Assembly: GCF_902148845.1 (NCBI RefSeq)
Contig: NW_021941230.1
Location: 15,339,797-15,403,796, forward strand
Length of the DNA: 64,000 bases
Origin: Salarias fasciatus
Lineage: Eukaryota > Chordata > Actinopteri > Blenniiformes > Blenniidae
Direction: 5' to 3'
The notes beneath the pieces are model-generated. The model saw only the letters and a program-made list of their open reading frames with translations, was not told the DNA's origin and ran no database searches. Each line of letters begins with the position of its first letter. The stretch's first letter is position 1. The translations under genes and the position numbers were made by a program. Shown one piece after another: positions 29,901 to 40,223 of this stretch.

Positions 29901-31182
29901 CCTACGGCTGCAGTAGAAGACCTCTTCGCTGGGCTGGTGGATTATGACTTCAAAGGTGGCATCCCAGAGGCTGTGGCGTTCACAGAAGACGACGCCGCCG
30001 CCGTCCCTCCCCCTCTTCCCGAGTTCAACAAAGACGAAGCTCTTCCCAACAAGGCGGCGGCAGTCCTGCGCACCGACACTGGCGTGCACGCCACGCTCAA
30101 GACCCTCAGCGGACACCTGCAGAACCTCCGGAGCCCCGACGGCAGCAAGATGAACCCGGCCAAAACCTGCCAGGACATCCTGCAGTGCTACCCTCAGAAG
30201 AAGAGCGGTCAGGACCACAACTCATTTCCAGCAGGTTTTCAAGCTCCTCTGTGTTCCGGCGTTTCCGCGGTAACACTTCTCTCTCTGACGCAGGAGAGTA
30301 CTGGATCGACCCGAACCAGGGAAGCGCCAAGGACGCCATCAAGGTCTTCTGCAACATGGAGACCGGAGAGACCTGCGTGGCTGCCAATCCGGCCAACGTT
30401 CCCCGCAAAGCCTGGTGGACCAAGTCCAGCCCCACTGCCAACAAACCGGTGTGGTTCGGAGCCGACATGAATGCTGGAACCAAAGTACGAGACTAACCAA
30501 GTTTTGGGGCAATATTGGGTCAGAATAACAGCGACATATGTTAGCCAGCAAATCTGTCAAAATGTGTATTTCCTGAATGGAATCACGTCTGATTGCAGTT
30601 CCGCTACGGGAACAAGGACGAGCAGCCCAACGCCGTGTCCGTGCAGCTGAAGCTGCTGCAGCTCCTGTCCAAGGAGGCGCACCAGAGCATCACCTACCAC
30701 TGCAGGAACAGCGTGGCCCACAGGGACGACAAGAGCGGCAACCTGAAGAGGGCGCTCATCCTCCGAGGCTCCAACGGCCAGGAGGTGCGAGCGCAAGGGA
30801 ACCCGCGGCTGCGCTACACCGTCACCGAGGACGGCTGCTCGGTGAGTCGCACAGAAAAGTCTTTGGAAAAATGCTGATAAGCTTTACCAAACATCCACTC
30901 TATAGAGCATTTACTTACTTCCAAGCTATCTTTTATGAAAATATGTTACTTTATAGCTACACCGCTAAATGCCAGGCACTGATAAAAGTTAAGTTTTATT
31001 GAGGAAAGAAGGTGTAATGCTGTGTTTTTGCTCAGAAATCCAACGGGGAGTGGAGCAAGACGGTGATGGAGTACAGGACTCAGACTCCGGCCCGGCTGCC
31101 CGTCGTGGACGTGGCTCCTCTGGACATTGGAAGAGCCGATCAGGAGTTCGGCCTGGACATCGGCCCCGTGTGCTTCTCATGA
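14693..31182 (+). CDS. col5a2: Collagen alpha-2(V) chain precursor, 52 coding exons
   Basis: Secreted fibrillar procollagen that pairs with alpha1(V) to nucleate collagen I fibrils. Signal-peptide exon 14693-14786; VWC exon 18197-18418 (ten Cys); linker and minor helix 18515-18531, 18666-18698, 20191-20223, 20314-20367, 20434-20526, 20607-20681; main helix from 20749; C-propeptide 29850-30207, 30294-30484, 30599-30841, 31036-31182. Total 1515 residues (human 1499). I count exactly 338 uninterrupted Gly-X-Y triplets (1014 residues). alpha2(V) marks: [34 protein letters not shown], and in the C-propeptide a DPNQGS Ser replacing Cys-2, leaving seven Cys, as expected of a chain that does not homotrimerise. 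Helix exons are 45, 54, 99, 108 or 162 bp, plus one of 153 bp. COL3A1 or COL2A1 are less likely. Linkage to calcrl and fam171b mirrors human 2q32. Confidence 0.93.
15148..15762. repeat. Minisatellite of about 150-bp units in col5a2 intron 1
   Basis: About four tandem units, each opening with GCTAATGCTAAAGCTAACAG (starts near 15154, 15302, 15443 and 15595, with a decayed start near 15739) and continuing through GACTGAAATA, GTAATCAGTTAC and GAATTTCAGACGTTTCATC. Unit spacing is about 148, 141 and 152 bases. Units 3 and 4 are nearly identical, which points to recent duplication. The GCTAATGCTAA motif also occurs singly elsewhere (14887, 21543, 42256). Confidence 0.85.
17336..17369 (+). repeat. 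G-rich run in col5a2 intron 1
   Basis: Three G blocks (GGGGG, GGGGGG and a run of about 16 G) separated by CA, a possible G-quadruplex on the sense strand. Confidence 0.7.
18159..18196 (+). repeat. (CG)n(TG)n tract abutting the col5a2 exon 2 acceptor
   Basis: Alternating CGCGCGCGCG then TGTGTG leads straight into TCAG at the 3' splice site. Alternating purine-pyrimidine DNA of this kind can adopt Z form, and in RNA it makes a UG-repeat. Confidence 0.9.
18197..18418 (+). other. col5a2: col5a2 exon 2: von Willebrand factor type C domain
   Basis: Encodes 74 codons with ten cysteines, including [14 protein letters not shown] and GECCPVC. This is the chordin-like VWC module of fibrillar procollagen N-propeptides, which in collagen IIA binds BMP/TGF-beta ligands. 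The exon is phase 1 at both ends, so skipping it would remove the domain without a frameshift. Its acceptor abuts a (CG)4(TG)n tract. An imperfect CA run in the coding sequence gives AHTHTP between Cys residues. Confidence 0.9.
18608..18659. repeat. (TG)n microsatellite before col5a2 exon 4
   Basis: About 25 TG units directly upstream of the acceptor of the 33-bp exon at 18666. A (CA)n tract follows the exon at about 18715-18750. Confidence 0.95.
19158..19816. mobile_element. 659-bp foldback/MITE-like element with about 250-bp terminal inverted repeats
   Basis: The left arm (19158-19408) and right arm (19567-19816) are reverse complements over nearly their whole length with few mismatches. 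They begin GATGCTTCAAC on the left, matching GATTCTTCAAC read from the right end, and stop at CTACGCTGTG. The 158-bp centre is unique. No transposase is present, so this is a non-autonomous DNA element. I could not identify a clear target-site duplication, so the superfamily is open. It lies in col5a2 intron 4. High arm identity suggests a fairly recent insertion or arm homogenisation. Confidence 0.88.
22060..22350. repeat. AT-rich minisatellite, about 2.7 units of 102-117 bp, col5a2 intron 17
   Basis: Three copies of an AGATGAGTTTTATTCAAC-like start at about 22074, 22178 and 22294, each followed by an A-run, ATCATGTTATTATTTT and (TTTA)n. Confidence 0.8.
22399..22445 (+). repeat. (TG)n tract forming the col5a2 exon 18 acceptor
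   Basis: About 20 TG units followed by CGCGCAG, the 3' splice site of the 45-bp exon at 22446. Confidence 0.9.
22814..22881. repeat. (CA)n microsatellite just after col5a2 exon 20
   Basis: About 34 CA units starting a few bases after the donor at 22807. Confidence 0.95.
22934..22951. promoter_or_regulatory. CTCF-like motif in col5a2 intron 20
   Basis: GTGCGCCCCCTGGTGGCG is close to the reverse complement of the vertebrate CTCF core. A weaker relative, CACCCCCTGGTGGCTG, lies at 23484. Motif match only. Confidence 0.35.
23935..23972 (+). repeat. (TG)n tract forming the col5a2 exon 22 acceptor
   Basis: About 17 TG units ending in GCAG directly at the 54-bp exon at 23973. Confidence 0.9.
24754..25734. 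mobile_element. Non-autonomous hAT-like DNA transposon, 981 bp, col5a2 intron 26
   Basis: Flanked by a perfect 8-bp direct repeat AGCTCTCA (24746-24753 and 25735-25742), the target-site duplication length of hAT elements. The ends carry short imperfect inverted repeats, GGGCTGCAAA on the left against GGTTGCAAAA read from the right. Subterminal zones hold many TTTCCATGGGAA- and TTATTCCCG-like repeats, a pattern common in fish hAT relics. The longest frames are short and not transposase-like, so it is non-autonomous. Confidence 0.82.
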
Positions 31183-31495
31183 GAACATGCACTCTTTCCC
31201 AGTGTAGCATGGACACACACGCACACACACACAGCCCAGAAAAGATGGGGATCTCCCTGAGTGTGTGAGTAGCTGAAGATAATTTATTCACTCAACCATC
31301 GCGTCATGATCTGAAGCTGCTAGAAGTGAAGCATGAAGCCTGCAGGCCACTGAGAGGAGCCACGAACTGGAAAAATGTGGGATTTGGGGGGAAATTTTAG
31401 ATAAAACGTGAAGGTTTGCGACCTTTTTATTCTTTACAGGTGAGAACTTTTATCCAGTACATGCACGTGCAGAGAGAGAAAAAAAGTTTAATTTT

Positions 31496-31647
31496 AATAA
31501 AATGAAACATGCAAATGGTGCTTGAACCTAAATTATTTAAAGTTCTGTGCAGGAACTCCTGTATTTACTCTTTTTTCGCCTTTTTAAAGCTGTAAATGCA
31601 AAATATGACTGTAAATTGTTGATTGTTGACTTTGGATGTGGAATAAA
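31496..31647 (+). other. col5a2: Polyadenylation signals of col5a2
   Basis: AATAAA at 31496-31501 and again at 31642-31647, about 315 and 460 bases after the stop codon. Two alternative 3' ends are possible. Confidence 0.55.
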
Positions 31648-34600
31648 TGTTAATTCTTTGGAGTTTAATGAAATCTTCTCATTAACATGAGTTTAAAGGA
31701 GAAACCAACTTCCTCCAGCAGGGGGAGACAAAAACATTTCTAATGTAGACATTGCTGCTTCAGCAAAGGTTTTTGAGAAGTTCAAAGAATTCAGATGTAT
31801 TGCGCGGTTTAATAGTCTGGGTGAATTTAAAGCAAGTCTTGGTAAAGTTCTAAAAATATTTCCACTGAGTATTTTTTTTCCATTTAGGGTGAAGCTAACC
31901 AGCAAAGGAGCCAGATAATGACGTTACAATTGCCAGTGAGGGTTATCAGTTTTAGTGTCTGACACGTCTGTGGTTCGAGTGTGTCCTCTGTGTGTTTCTG
32001 GGTGTGAGACCGTGCAGAGAGAGGGAGCGCAAAGGCGTCCTGACAGGAAGAAAAAGAGCCAGAGTTCAGGCCGCACATGTTCGTGGCTCGACCTCTGGCG
32101 TCCTCGCCCGCTGAAAGACGTGACACTCTCACCGTTTCCCGGAGCCCGGGCCCGCTCCACATCTGTCGGCCCGGTCATTTTTAGCCAGAGCTGCTATTTT
32201 CATATCCACTGTGGAAAGTTAAACACATTAAAAGGTTAAAATGAAGGCAAGGGGAACCTAAACTGCACAGGTTTATTGTAGTTTGAAAAGAGTTTGACAA
32301 ACTGAGTTAGAAACTCATAATGGAGCTGAAACTGCTCAAGGCGATTCATCAAAGGTCTTTTTTTTTAACAAATCCTTCATGTTGAGAACATGTTTGAGCA
32401 GTAGGAGACTTCACCACAGTAGATAATATGCCGATGACTCCATTACTGCCTGGACATGACATCTAAGATGGTACAACATTCCTCTGATTTTCTGCAGTAA
32501 GTGTTCACAGCTGTTCTCCAGGTGTGAAGAGGACAAAGTGAAGAGACAGCTAAAATCGTTGCTGCAGTAGTTCATTGTTAGAAGGGAGCAAAATATTGTT
32601 GTCTGACTTCGCATTTACGAGTGCAGAAAACGTCTATGCTCCACGGAGCTGCTTTGGCTGTAACTTCAAGTCTTCAGGCAGCAAATTCAGAGAGTTAAGA
32701 GTTCACAGCTCTTCTACAGTTAGCAGGAGCAGATCAGAAGCGGTTACTGCAAGAACTCTGCAGTATTGTGGACAGTAAATAAAGGGACCAGTGCAGACTA
32801 AAGTAGGCTGAAAGAGATGGAAAGTTTTAAAGACCATTTCTCTGAAGCGCTCCCGTTTCTTGGTTTTAAAGAGCCCTGCTCTTCGGCCCATGCGAGTTGG
32901 ACACCACCCCCCCAAGCTCCCCCCGGCAGCAGAGCGGCGCTCCTCTTCAGCGAACAGGAAGTCCCTCACTCCTCTGCCCGTTTCCTGCCATTGTTGTGCA
33001 GCCTGCAGCAGGCGCTGACTCCTCCCAGGATCTGGGAAAAGGTGGGAAGTTAGAATTTCCCCTTTGATCAGCTCCGACCTCACCCAGGGGGAGAGGGGGT
33101 AACTGTCCTCATGGGGGGGGGGCAACTCAGTACAAATACTGTGAGTCCAGTTTTTAACACAAATGTTTGATTCTATGTTCTTTTTGTTTGTTTTGTGAAT
33201 CTACAATATTTTTGTGCGTTGGTTCTGCAGTATAATGACTCGAGTTGTGACTGCTTCGTTGACTGCCGGTTCCCACCAGCAAACTTTATCTCCTTGTTTA
33301 CGGAGAAAAACCGACTCCGATCTGCCAACTGTGGGAGCAGTTTGAACCTTTCTCAGGGTCCCTTCCCGCTCTTCTTAAGTGTTTTCAGAGGGGGCGTCGA
33401 TGAAGGTGTGGTGGGGTTGGAGGGTGCAGAGGAAGGAAAAGGAGTAGCTGGGAAATCTCATGGAGGCTCCTCAGTGAGCGAGAGACACCCTAAGTCCGGA
33501 TCTGGGCGTCGCTGCAAAGTCATCGCAGGGTCGCAGACTCCAGCAGTGTCATAGTGATGAGTCCAGAGAGGAGAGGAGATCCTCAAGGGTTTACGCAGTG
33601 GATGTGAGCTCAAACACTTCAAGACAATAAGAATGATTTTTTTTTTTTGTTCTTCTGTGAGATCAGCACAGCAGGAAGTGAAACAACCTGGATCACACGG
33701 AGCTGTCGGCTTCAGTCTGCTCCAGCTGCCTTTCATACATTAATATGAAAAAGTGAAATATTTTAATTTTACCCCAGGCGCCACCATAAAACAACAGAGT
33801 TCATAGAAGTCCAAAGATGCTGAATGTCCAGACTAATGGCAAAACTAGCAAAAAACAGGCCTGAAACTACAGTGGTAGAGCCAGAAAAAAAATCAGTGGA
33901 CCGGTCAGAATGAAATTACTCCAAATATGCAGATTTAATCACAAAAAGATAAGAAGAAGTTGTAAATAAGGTAGTTGTCACACTGTAAAACAAAAAAAAA
34001 ACACATTATTTTATGTGACTATCACAAATATGCATCAGTCCCCCACTCTCTGTGCTTTAGAATCCAAAATACCTTCATGTATGGGAGCTGCCAAGGTCTC
34101 TCTGCCTCTCACCCCGGAGTCTTCTTTCTTCTTGTCCCACTTTGAAAAAAAAAACCAAAACTAAATTATTCCTTCAAATACTGATTTCAAAAAGTAATTT
34201 AGTCAAAACATTTTTCCTTAAGATAAATCTAATTTAATGACCAAGATGTTTCATGATACTTGAGACTAATTATGTCAAAGCTGATCAACATTAAAAAAAA
34301 AAAAAAAAAAAACTCGTGTAAAAAAAAACATATTGATGAATGATCAGATAAGTCCAGTGATCCAGTGTATCAGATTATTATGTTATTATGAGTATTAGGA
34401 ATAAGTTAGAATTAGAATTATGAATTGGATTGCCTGGTGGTTCAACTGGGCCTCATGTCACTCGTTTGTTTAAAGATTAGCCAGTGTTTAATTTTTGTGT
34501 GCTCTCATCTGCTACCGCTCATTTTCTGTTTATTTACCCGTGAATTTATTTGTTGACGCGAGAGGAAGTCGGTCACCAGTTAACAGGGGTACCAGTTAAA

Positions 34601-35393
34601 CTGTAACACCACAAGCAACACGCAACCTGACGAATATTTAAACTGACTCCAGTTTAAGCCAAATTCATTGGTTACAGACTTCAGATAAATTTCGTGAACG
34701 ATAAAGAGCACAGAACGTTTCTGGAGTTGGAAAAAAAACTAAAACAGAGCGTGTGACATGTTCGCTAAAAAACATTAGCTGAAGCTAGCAGATATCATAA
34801 TAACAGTGATAGCGTCAATTACACATATAACATTTATATAATCATGCAGTCGTGGGATATTCATAATTATTAAATGTAAGAGAGTAATCACTTGCCTGTA
34901 ATTATTGGTTGTTCATATTTAGCACGGCGCAGCAGGTGGTGCGCAGGTAAAGAGTCCGACAGTGCTTCTGTGACCGTGTACAAAGGTTCCGCATGCTGCC
35001 ACTGCCGCACCATGCGGTTTGGGGGGCCGAGGAGGTGGCCAAGAATTTACATGAGGTGGCCAAAACCTGGCTAAAAACTATCTTATACCCAGAACAAAAA
35101 CCAGTATACATATAAAAACAACCCAAACACACCAAATTAAGAAAACAAATAGTCCTAAAGCAGACAGAGTCTGAAACCAGTCTTCTTTTACACCAAAATA
35201 CATCATTTTTTCTTATTCTTTTTAATGAATCCTGCATGTTCAATCGATGATCATCACAGTTCATGTTGAGTGAAGATGGAAACATTATTTATTACTTTAT
35301 TGTTTCAATAGTCGACAAAAATATGACACAGAACCAGTGTTCTACCGAGTGGCTCACAGTTGTTCGACAGGGAGCCAGAAGGGAACCTGGCTG

Positions 35394-35394
<1 letters not shown>

Positions 35395-35457
<63 letters not shown>
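35395..35457. repeat. (TG)n microsatellite
   Basis: About 30 TG units in the col5a2-calcrl spacer. Confidence 0.95.
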
Positions 35458-35458
<1 letters not shown>

Positions 35459-35624
35459 CGTGCGTGCATGTGTGTGTTACTTATACAAACCTTCCACGGA
35501 CAGCAGTGGACACCCAGAGGTGAAATCACTGCAATGATTCGTGACCCCACCATTCATTAGTGGGCTTCCTGCTGTCCCACCCATACCTGGGTCACGTCCA
35601 CATCGCTGGGCAAGCCTGCCACAA

Positions 35625-35688
35625 TACACACACACACACACACACACTCACACACACGCACACACACAGACACACGCACACACACTCA
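35625..35688. repeat. Interrupted (CA)n microsatellite
   Basis: CA units broken by CT, CG and GA variants. Confidence 0.9.
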
Positions 35689-37079
35689 AGAACTCTATCT
35701 ATTGTTCTCAAGAGGGAAACATTCCAATGTGTGTGTATATTAGTATATATGTATTTGCGGGTGTGTGTTTCACTGGAAGAGATTCTTTCAGATGACTCAC
35801 TTGTTCTTTTCCAACAGTAAATAGCTGCTGCGTGTTTTGGATCAAAGAGGAGTTAGTCGTCTGGTAACCAGTCACACACTCGGTCTCGAATGGGCTGCTC
35901 CATCACCGAGCTGCACTCAGACAATTATAGCCGAGATGTGATTCCTTCCTGTGTCTGCTCCTCACCTTCCTCCTCTCAATGACAAATATGGACTTTCAAG
36001 CTTCAGGAGAGAAAAAAAGTCTCAGGGCGCACACTTCAGTTTGAGTTCAATCAGCTGCATTTCTTAAACAAGTCACCAAAAATCAAATGACTCTACAGTG
36101 TCTTTACACGCTTCACGAATGGAACATTCTTTGTCTTGCGGCACATTTTAGTCTGTGTTGATCAGTGGATACTCTCTGTACTACAGAATGCGCTCGTGTG
36201 CGCACAGTGGATCCTGCACTGTGTGTTCTTGCTGTAACATTCAGTACCCTGCACTCCGCCGCAGAGCTGCTGTCTCCCCTCATGTGGAAATGTCCTTGAC
36301 AGACTCCCAGAGCGACCTCCGTCTGCACGGCTCGCAGCGGCTGGACGCTGCAGCTTTCTGTGGAAGCGTGCGGAAGTGGAAGCAGTAAACAAGCGTTAGT
36401 CATGAGTGCGAGGAAGTGTTTTTGCTCGCAGCACACCGAAGCTCACAGATCAAGAGTTCAATGGCAATGTATTCTTAGAAACAGGAAGCCTGCAATACAT
36501 CCACAGCTCTGATTCCCACCGAGGTAAACACAGGGAGGAGCGGCTCCTCGCTGCTGCTGTGATCGGTAAACAACACAAACACCTCTGCTCAGATCAGTTA
36601 CATGTTTTCACTGCAGCTTTCCTCTTCAACAGAACCACCGCTTGGTTGACTCAACAGGACACAACTCAGGCCATCAGATTACTGGAGCAGGATGTCAGCT
36701 AATAGTAATTACTTCTTGGAAAAGTGAAAATAGCAATAACTCTTCACTGCCGATAAAAGTAGCCCATGACTTTCCTGATGACTGATTCACTCATTGAGTT
36801 CAGGAAGTTACACCAGTCAGTAGCAGGAAGATGCTCTAAAATTAATATTTTGCTCATAGATCGGGGCCGTGAGGGACAGACGCATCTGATCATGCTCAAG
36901 CTAAAGCTAACAGGGGGAGACAGCAGAACAGAGGACTACAACGCTTGGTAATTTTACAAGTAGTTACAGCTACTTTATGATGTGTTTTTGGAATTCTGAT
37001 GGAAAAAGAAGATAGAAGGAGACAATCTTGTGATTACTATCGTTACAGGAGCAAATGAGCAACTTTACAAATCCAGATG

Positions 37080-38640
37080 ATTTCAATCCCAATGACAGTG
37101 TTTCAAATGTGGGCAACTCTTAAACAAGTGTGAATCCAAGTGCCGCTTCCTCTGCACAACTTAAAAGTGCTGCAGAGAGAACTGCACTTGTTGCTCGTAT
37201 GGCAGCTTTAAAGGAGACACATGCACTGGTGGAACGGGAGCAACAAATAAATAGAGGTAGAGGAAGTTCTTCTCATGAATCTTCAAATGGGATGAACTCT
37301 AATTTTGAAAAAAAGAAGAGGAAAGCGTCAACATGCAACACTCTTGACTTCATGGCTAATATATGGAGTATAACATAAGCTTGCAGCTTTGAAAGAGAAA
37401 AGAACATGTGGGACAAGCACAGAAAACAAACAATCTGCAATGGATACAAGATCTAAGAAAATATAAATTAAAGAAGCAAATGTGTTGAATCTTTATCATG
37501 CACATGTCATCAAAGACCTTTAAAACCAGAAGCTGCTGCTTGGTTTAATGAAGAGGATACTCAGCAGATAAATCAACAATAAAACAACCAAATACCACTC
37601 GGAGATGTTGCAACCATGCACTAACAAAATGAGATTGCCACTGCTCTTTTGCGTCGGCAGCACCTTCAGTTCTCCACTCCGGCACCAAGCCTTCGTTAAA
37701 GCACTTGAACAAGGAGCTGAGGGCAAAGCCGGTAAAGCTGACTGCTTGAACTATCTTGAGCAGTTCACAGCAGGACAACTGAGTCACCAGGCATCAAACT
37801 CGATTCTTCCACCGCTGCCTGGCTGGAAAAGATCAACGCACACTTCCATCGTTTCAGTGCAAGTTAAGTCTACAAAAGGAAACGATACTATAAACTTCCG
37901 CTTTTTTAGGCCCTGGCTGTCCAGCAACCTTTGTCCTGAACATCTCACACAAAAGTTGAAAATAGCACAACAAAGACTAATTTTCTGTTGTAAACCATGA
38001 GACAGGAAAGAGTTGTTCCATCCAACTGGAAATGTCGGGGCTGGAGATAAACGGTTTCATAAATAGGATCAGTGGGCACAAAGATGTCTGAAGAAGACGT
38101 AAGATTCATGGGAATCACAGAATCTTCTGCGATAATGCAGGGTGAGAGGAATATTGCATCCAGAGGAATTAGGGCCTCTGAGTTACTTCAGAATTCAGCC
38201 GGTTTGAAGGTCCGAGTTTTCTGACTGGCCAACCAGCAATGGCTGTGACAACACAGTGGATTGTGATGATCCAGAGGCCGAAAGAAGAACCTTGGTTAAT
38301 GTTGCCAAAGCTGAGTGTACGCTTTGCAGACGGTTCAAAGCGAGAGAGTTGTCAAAGATCTAGCTCCATTTGTTGGTGTGGATCATTTTGGGCCAGTTAT
38401 GATTAGAAGGGGAAAGGCAGTTTCAAGCGGTATGGTGCGACATTTACCTTCTTGGCAAGCAGAGCCATCAGTCTGGAGGTGGAAAAGTCACTGGGGACTG
38501 ACGCATGCATCAATACCTCTGTGGGTTCATCAGTAGAAGAAGTCAAGTTTGTCACAACAAATCAGACAATGGGACAAACTTTGCTGGAGCAGAGAGAGTT
38601 GAGGGACGCAAAATCAAGGTGCTCTGATTCCCTTTGGTGT
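37080..38640 (+). mobile_element. BEL/Pao LTR retrotransposon fossil (gag- and integrase-like fragments)
   Basis: Short blocks on the + strand resemble BEL/Pao proteins: a gag-like region near 37135-37260 (ASSAQLKSAAERTALVAR), a second gag-like block near 37690-37790 (KADCLNYLEQFTAGQ), and integrase-like blocks near 38310-38620 with the CRRF zinc-side motif and a SDNGTNF-like core. No recognisable LTRs, protease or reverse transcriptase were seen between them. The copy is heavily broken (many breaks) and mostly deleted, so it is old. Borders are approximate. Confidence 0.65.
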
Positions 38641-38649
38641 GGAAAGTTC

Positions 38650-40223
38650 TGGTGTTCTGGTGTTCTGGTCCCAGGCCTGCTCGGGGCTTTTCCAGCCGGC
38701 TGGGCTTGATGGATGATGCCCTCAGAGGGGCAGATGGGGCTCTTTTCCTTTGGGACTTCCTCCTCGTACCTGTTCACATCCATACGTGCTGAAGTGGAGG
38801 GGCAGACAGCGACACACCCGGCTTTGTCTGAAAACAATATTGAGCGGAGTGGGAAAGGTCACACAAGGAAATCCCACCCTTCATTAACCATATGTGACGG
38901 AGAGAGACACTCAGAGGGTTTCTTCTGTTTGTCTTTCAGGGAAATGAACCCACTCACATTCTGGAACCAAACAGCTACTTTTTATTTACAGCACAGTGGG
39001 GATCTATTCACAGAACTATGCAACCCAAATGCTGACGAAACGACATCATTCTTTAACTCAAACTCACTCCTTTCTTCTTTCACTGAGCTGGTGTGAACCG
39101 CGTTTAGGTCGAGAATGAATAAAAACTCTCTGGGATTCGTGTCTCTGAAGGCCGAAACCAGCAGCTCTTCAGTCGCGACAGGAAAACCTCCACTTCACCT
39201 CCAACAAGGGGGGCAATATTTGTCTCCATATGCAGTAACATTAAAGACAAATTGAGATCAGGCCATGGTGATAATTAATGTAACGTGAGACATCTCAATT
39301 CAAGTGAAAAAAGCAATAAAATGACATTATTCCCTTTATTTTTTAAAGCTTTAACCAGCCGAGAAGTTCTAAAAAAAAGTACTAACTACTCTAAATATGT
39401 ACAAACACTTTCCAGCATTTAGAATTAATCAGATATGAAGTGTAAAACCACTGAACGTCCACTCATTTCTTTTTCCTTTAACTTAGTAAACAGGAAATAT
39501 AACATAAATACCTTTTACATATGTTATATTTCTAACATAAATAGAGAAGAGTTCAGCTCTTTCCCTGCCACTCATACCTTTCACTGAGAACACAGCGTTT
39601 CGCAAAGATCGTTGGGTGGTTATGTGGAGTGTCAAAACAGGTCATGCAAAGTTATTTGATTTTTTTTTTTTTTCTTTTCATCAACCGTTCCGTTTCTATT
39701 TAACCGAGCAAGACCTTGATTAATCGAGGATATTACGAACGCACTGAAAAGGGCGTTCAGACACACACTGCCTCCACGGTGGACGTTTCCCCAGTCAATA
39801 CGATTCTCAGGCAGAATCACTGCTAACCTCGCAAATAAACGCACATATATGTGAAACTGCTGCATTGTTAGCGCCGAAGCTAGCCTTTTTTTTTAAGTCA
39901 AACAAATTCTAAGAGGGCCTTAAACAGTGGAAATCCAGACAGGTTCTTCATGTTTCCAGAGTTTCTCTTCAGGAGGAGCAACAAGAGACCGAGGGAGATT
40001 TACTGTTCGCGTGTTAAACCATCTCCTCACGCTCTCCCGTTTCCTCCAAACTCACAAACCATTGACCGCCCAGTTCTGAGCTGCCCTGGCGTCTTCACAG
40101 GGCAGCATCCCAGCAGCAGACTCTTGGGGTTTAATCCACAGTCGGGTCCTCAGGCAGTTGGACTGGGAAGTTTGGGCAGAATATAGGGAAAAAGTTGGCA
40201 TTCGGTCCGTGGACAGTTGGCCT
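38650..40223. other. calcrl 3' flank and 3' UTR
   Basis: No gene in 38650-39330. On the minus strand a polyadenylation signal (TTTATT on the + strand, 39335-39340) would end calcrl with a 3' UTR of about 880 bases. Confidence 0.45.

Larger units (their letters stand above)
20749..29903 (+). other. col5a2: col5a2 main triple-helix exons (40 exons plus start of exon 49)
   Basis: Exon starts and sizes in order: 20749 (45), 20871 (54), 20993 (54), 21133 (54), 21268 (108), 21451 (45), 21582 (54), 21715 (45), 21845 (153), 22446 (45), 22568 (99), 22753 (54), 23052 (108), 23973 (54), 24124 (99), 24336 (54), 24467 (99), 24638 (54), 25754 (54), 25890 (54), 26020 (54), 26156 (45), 26282 (99), 26463 (108), 26647 (54), 26809 (54), 26952 (54), 27087 (54), 27227 (108), 27439 (54), 27569 (54), 27761 (162), 28002 (108), 28198 (108), 28397 (54), 28533 (108), 28734 (54), 28880 (108), 29080 (54), 29588 (108), then 54 bases of exon 29850. 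Every exon begins with a Gly codon and ends on a complete codon, so any one can be skipped in frame. Confidence 0.9.
31660..37070. other. Gene-free spacer between col5a2 and calcrl (left part)
   Basis: No coding exon is convincing on either strand. It holds A- and T-runs (34141, 34290-34310), a long (TG)n tract (35395-35457), CA tracts (35625-35688) and mostly unique-looking AT-rich sequence. Because the two flanking genes converge, distal 3' UTRs could reach into its edges. Confidence 0.5.

Noticed and set aside
34900-35090. tRNA-derived SINE
   Set aside because: A GC-richer patch in AT-rich DNA, but no clear A/B boxes, tail or target duplication could be read.
36113-36702. Possible genes in the col5a2-calcrl spacer
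   Set aside because: Frames of under 110 codons overlap on both strands with no recognisable domain, splice pattern or codon bias.
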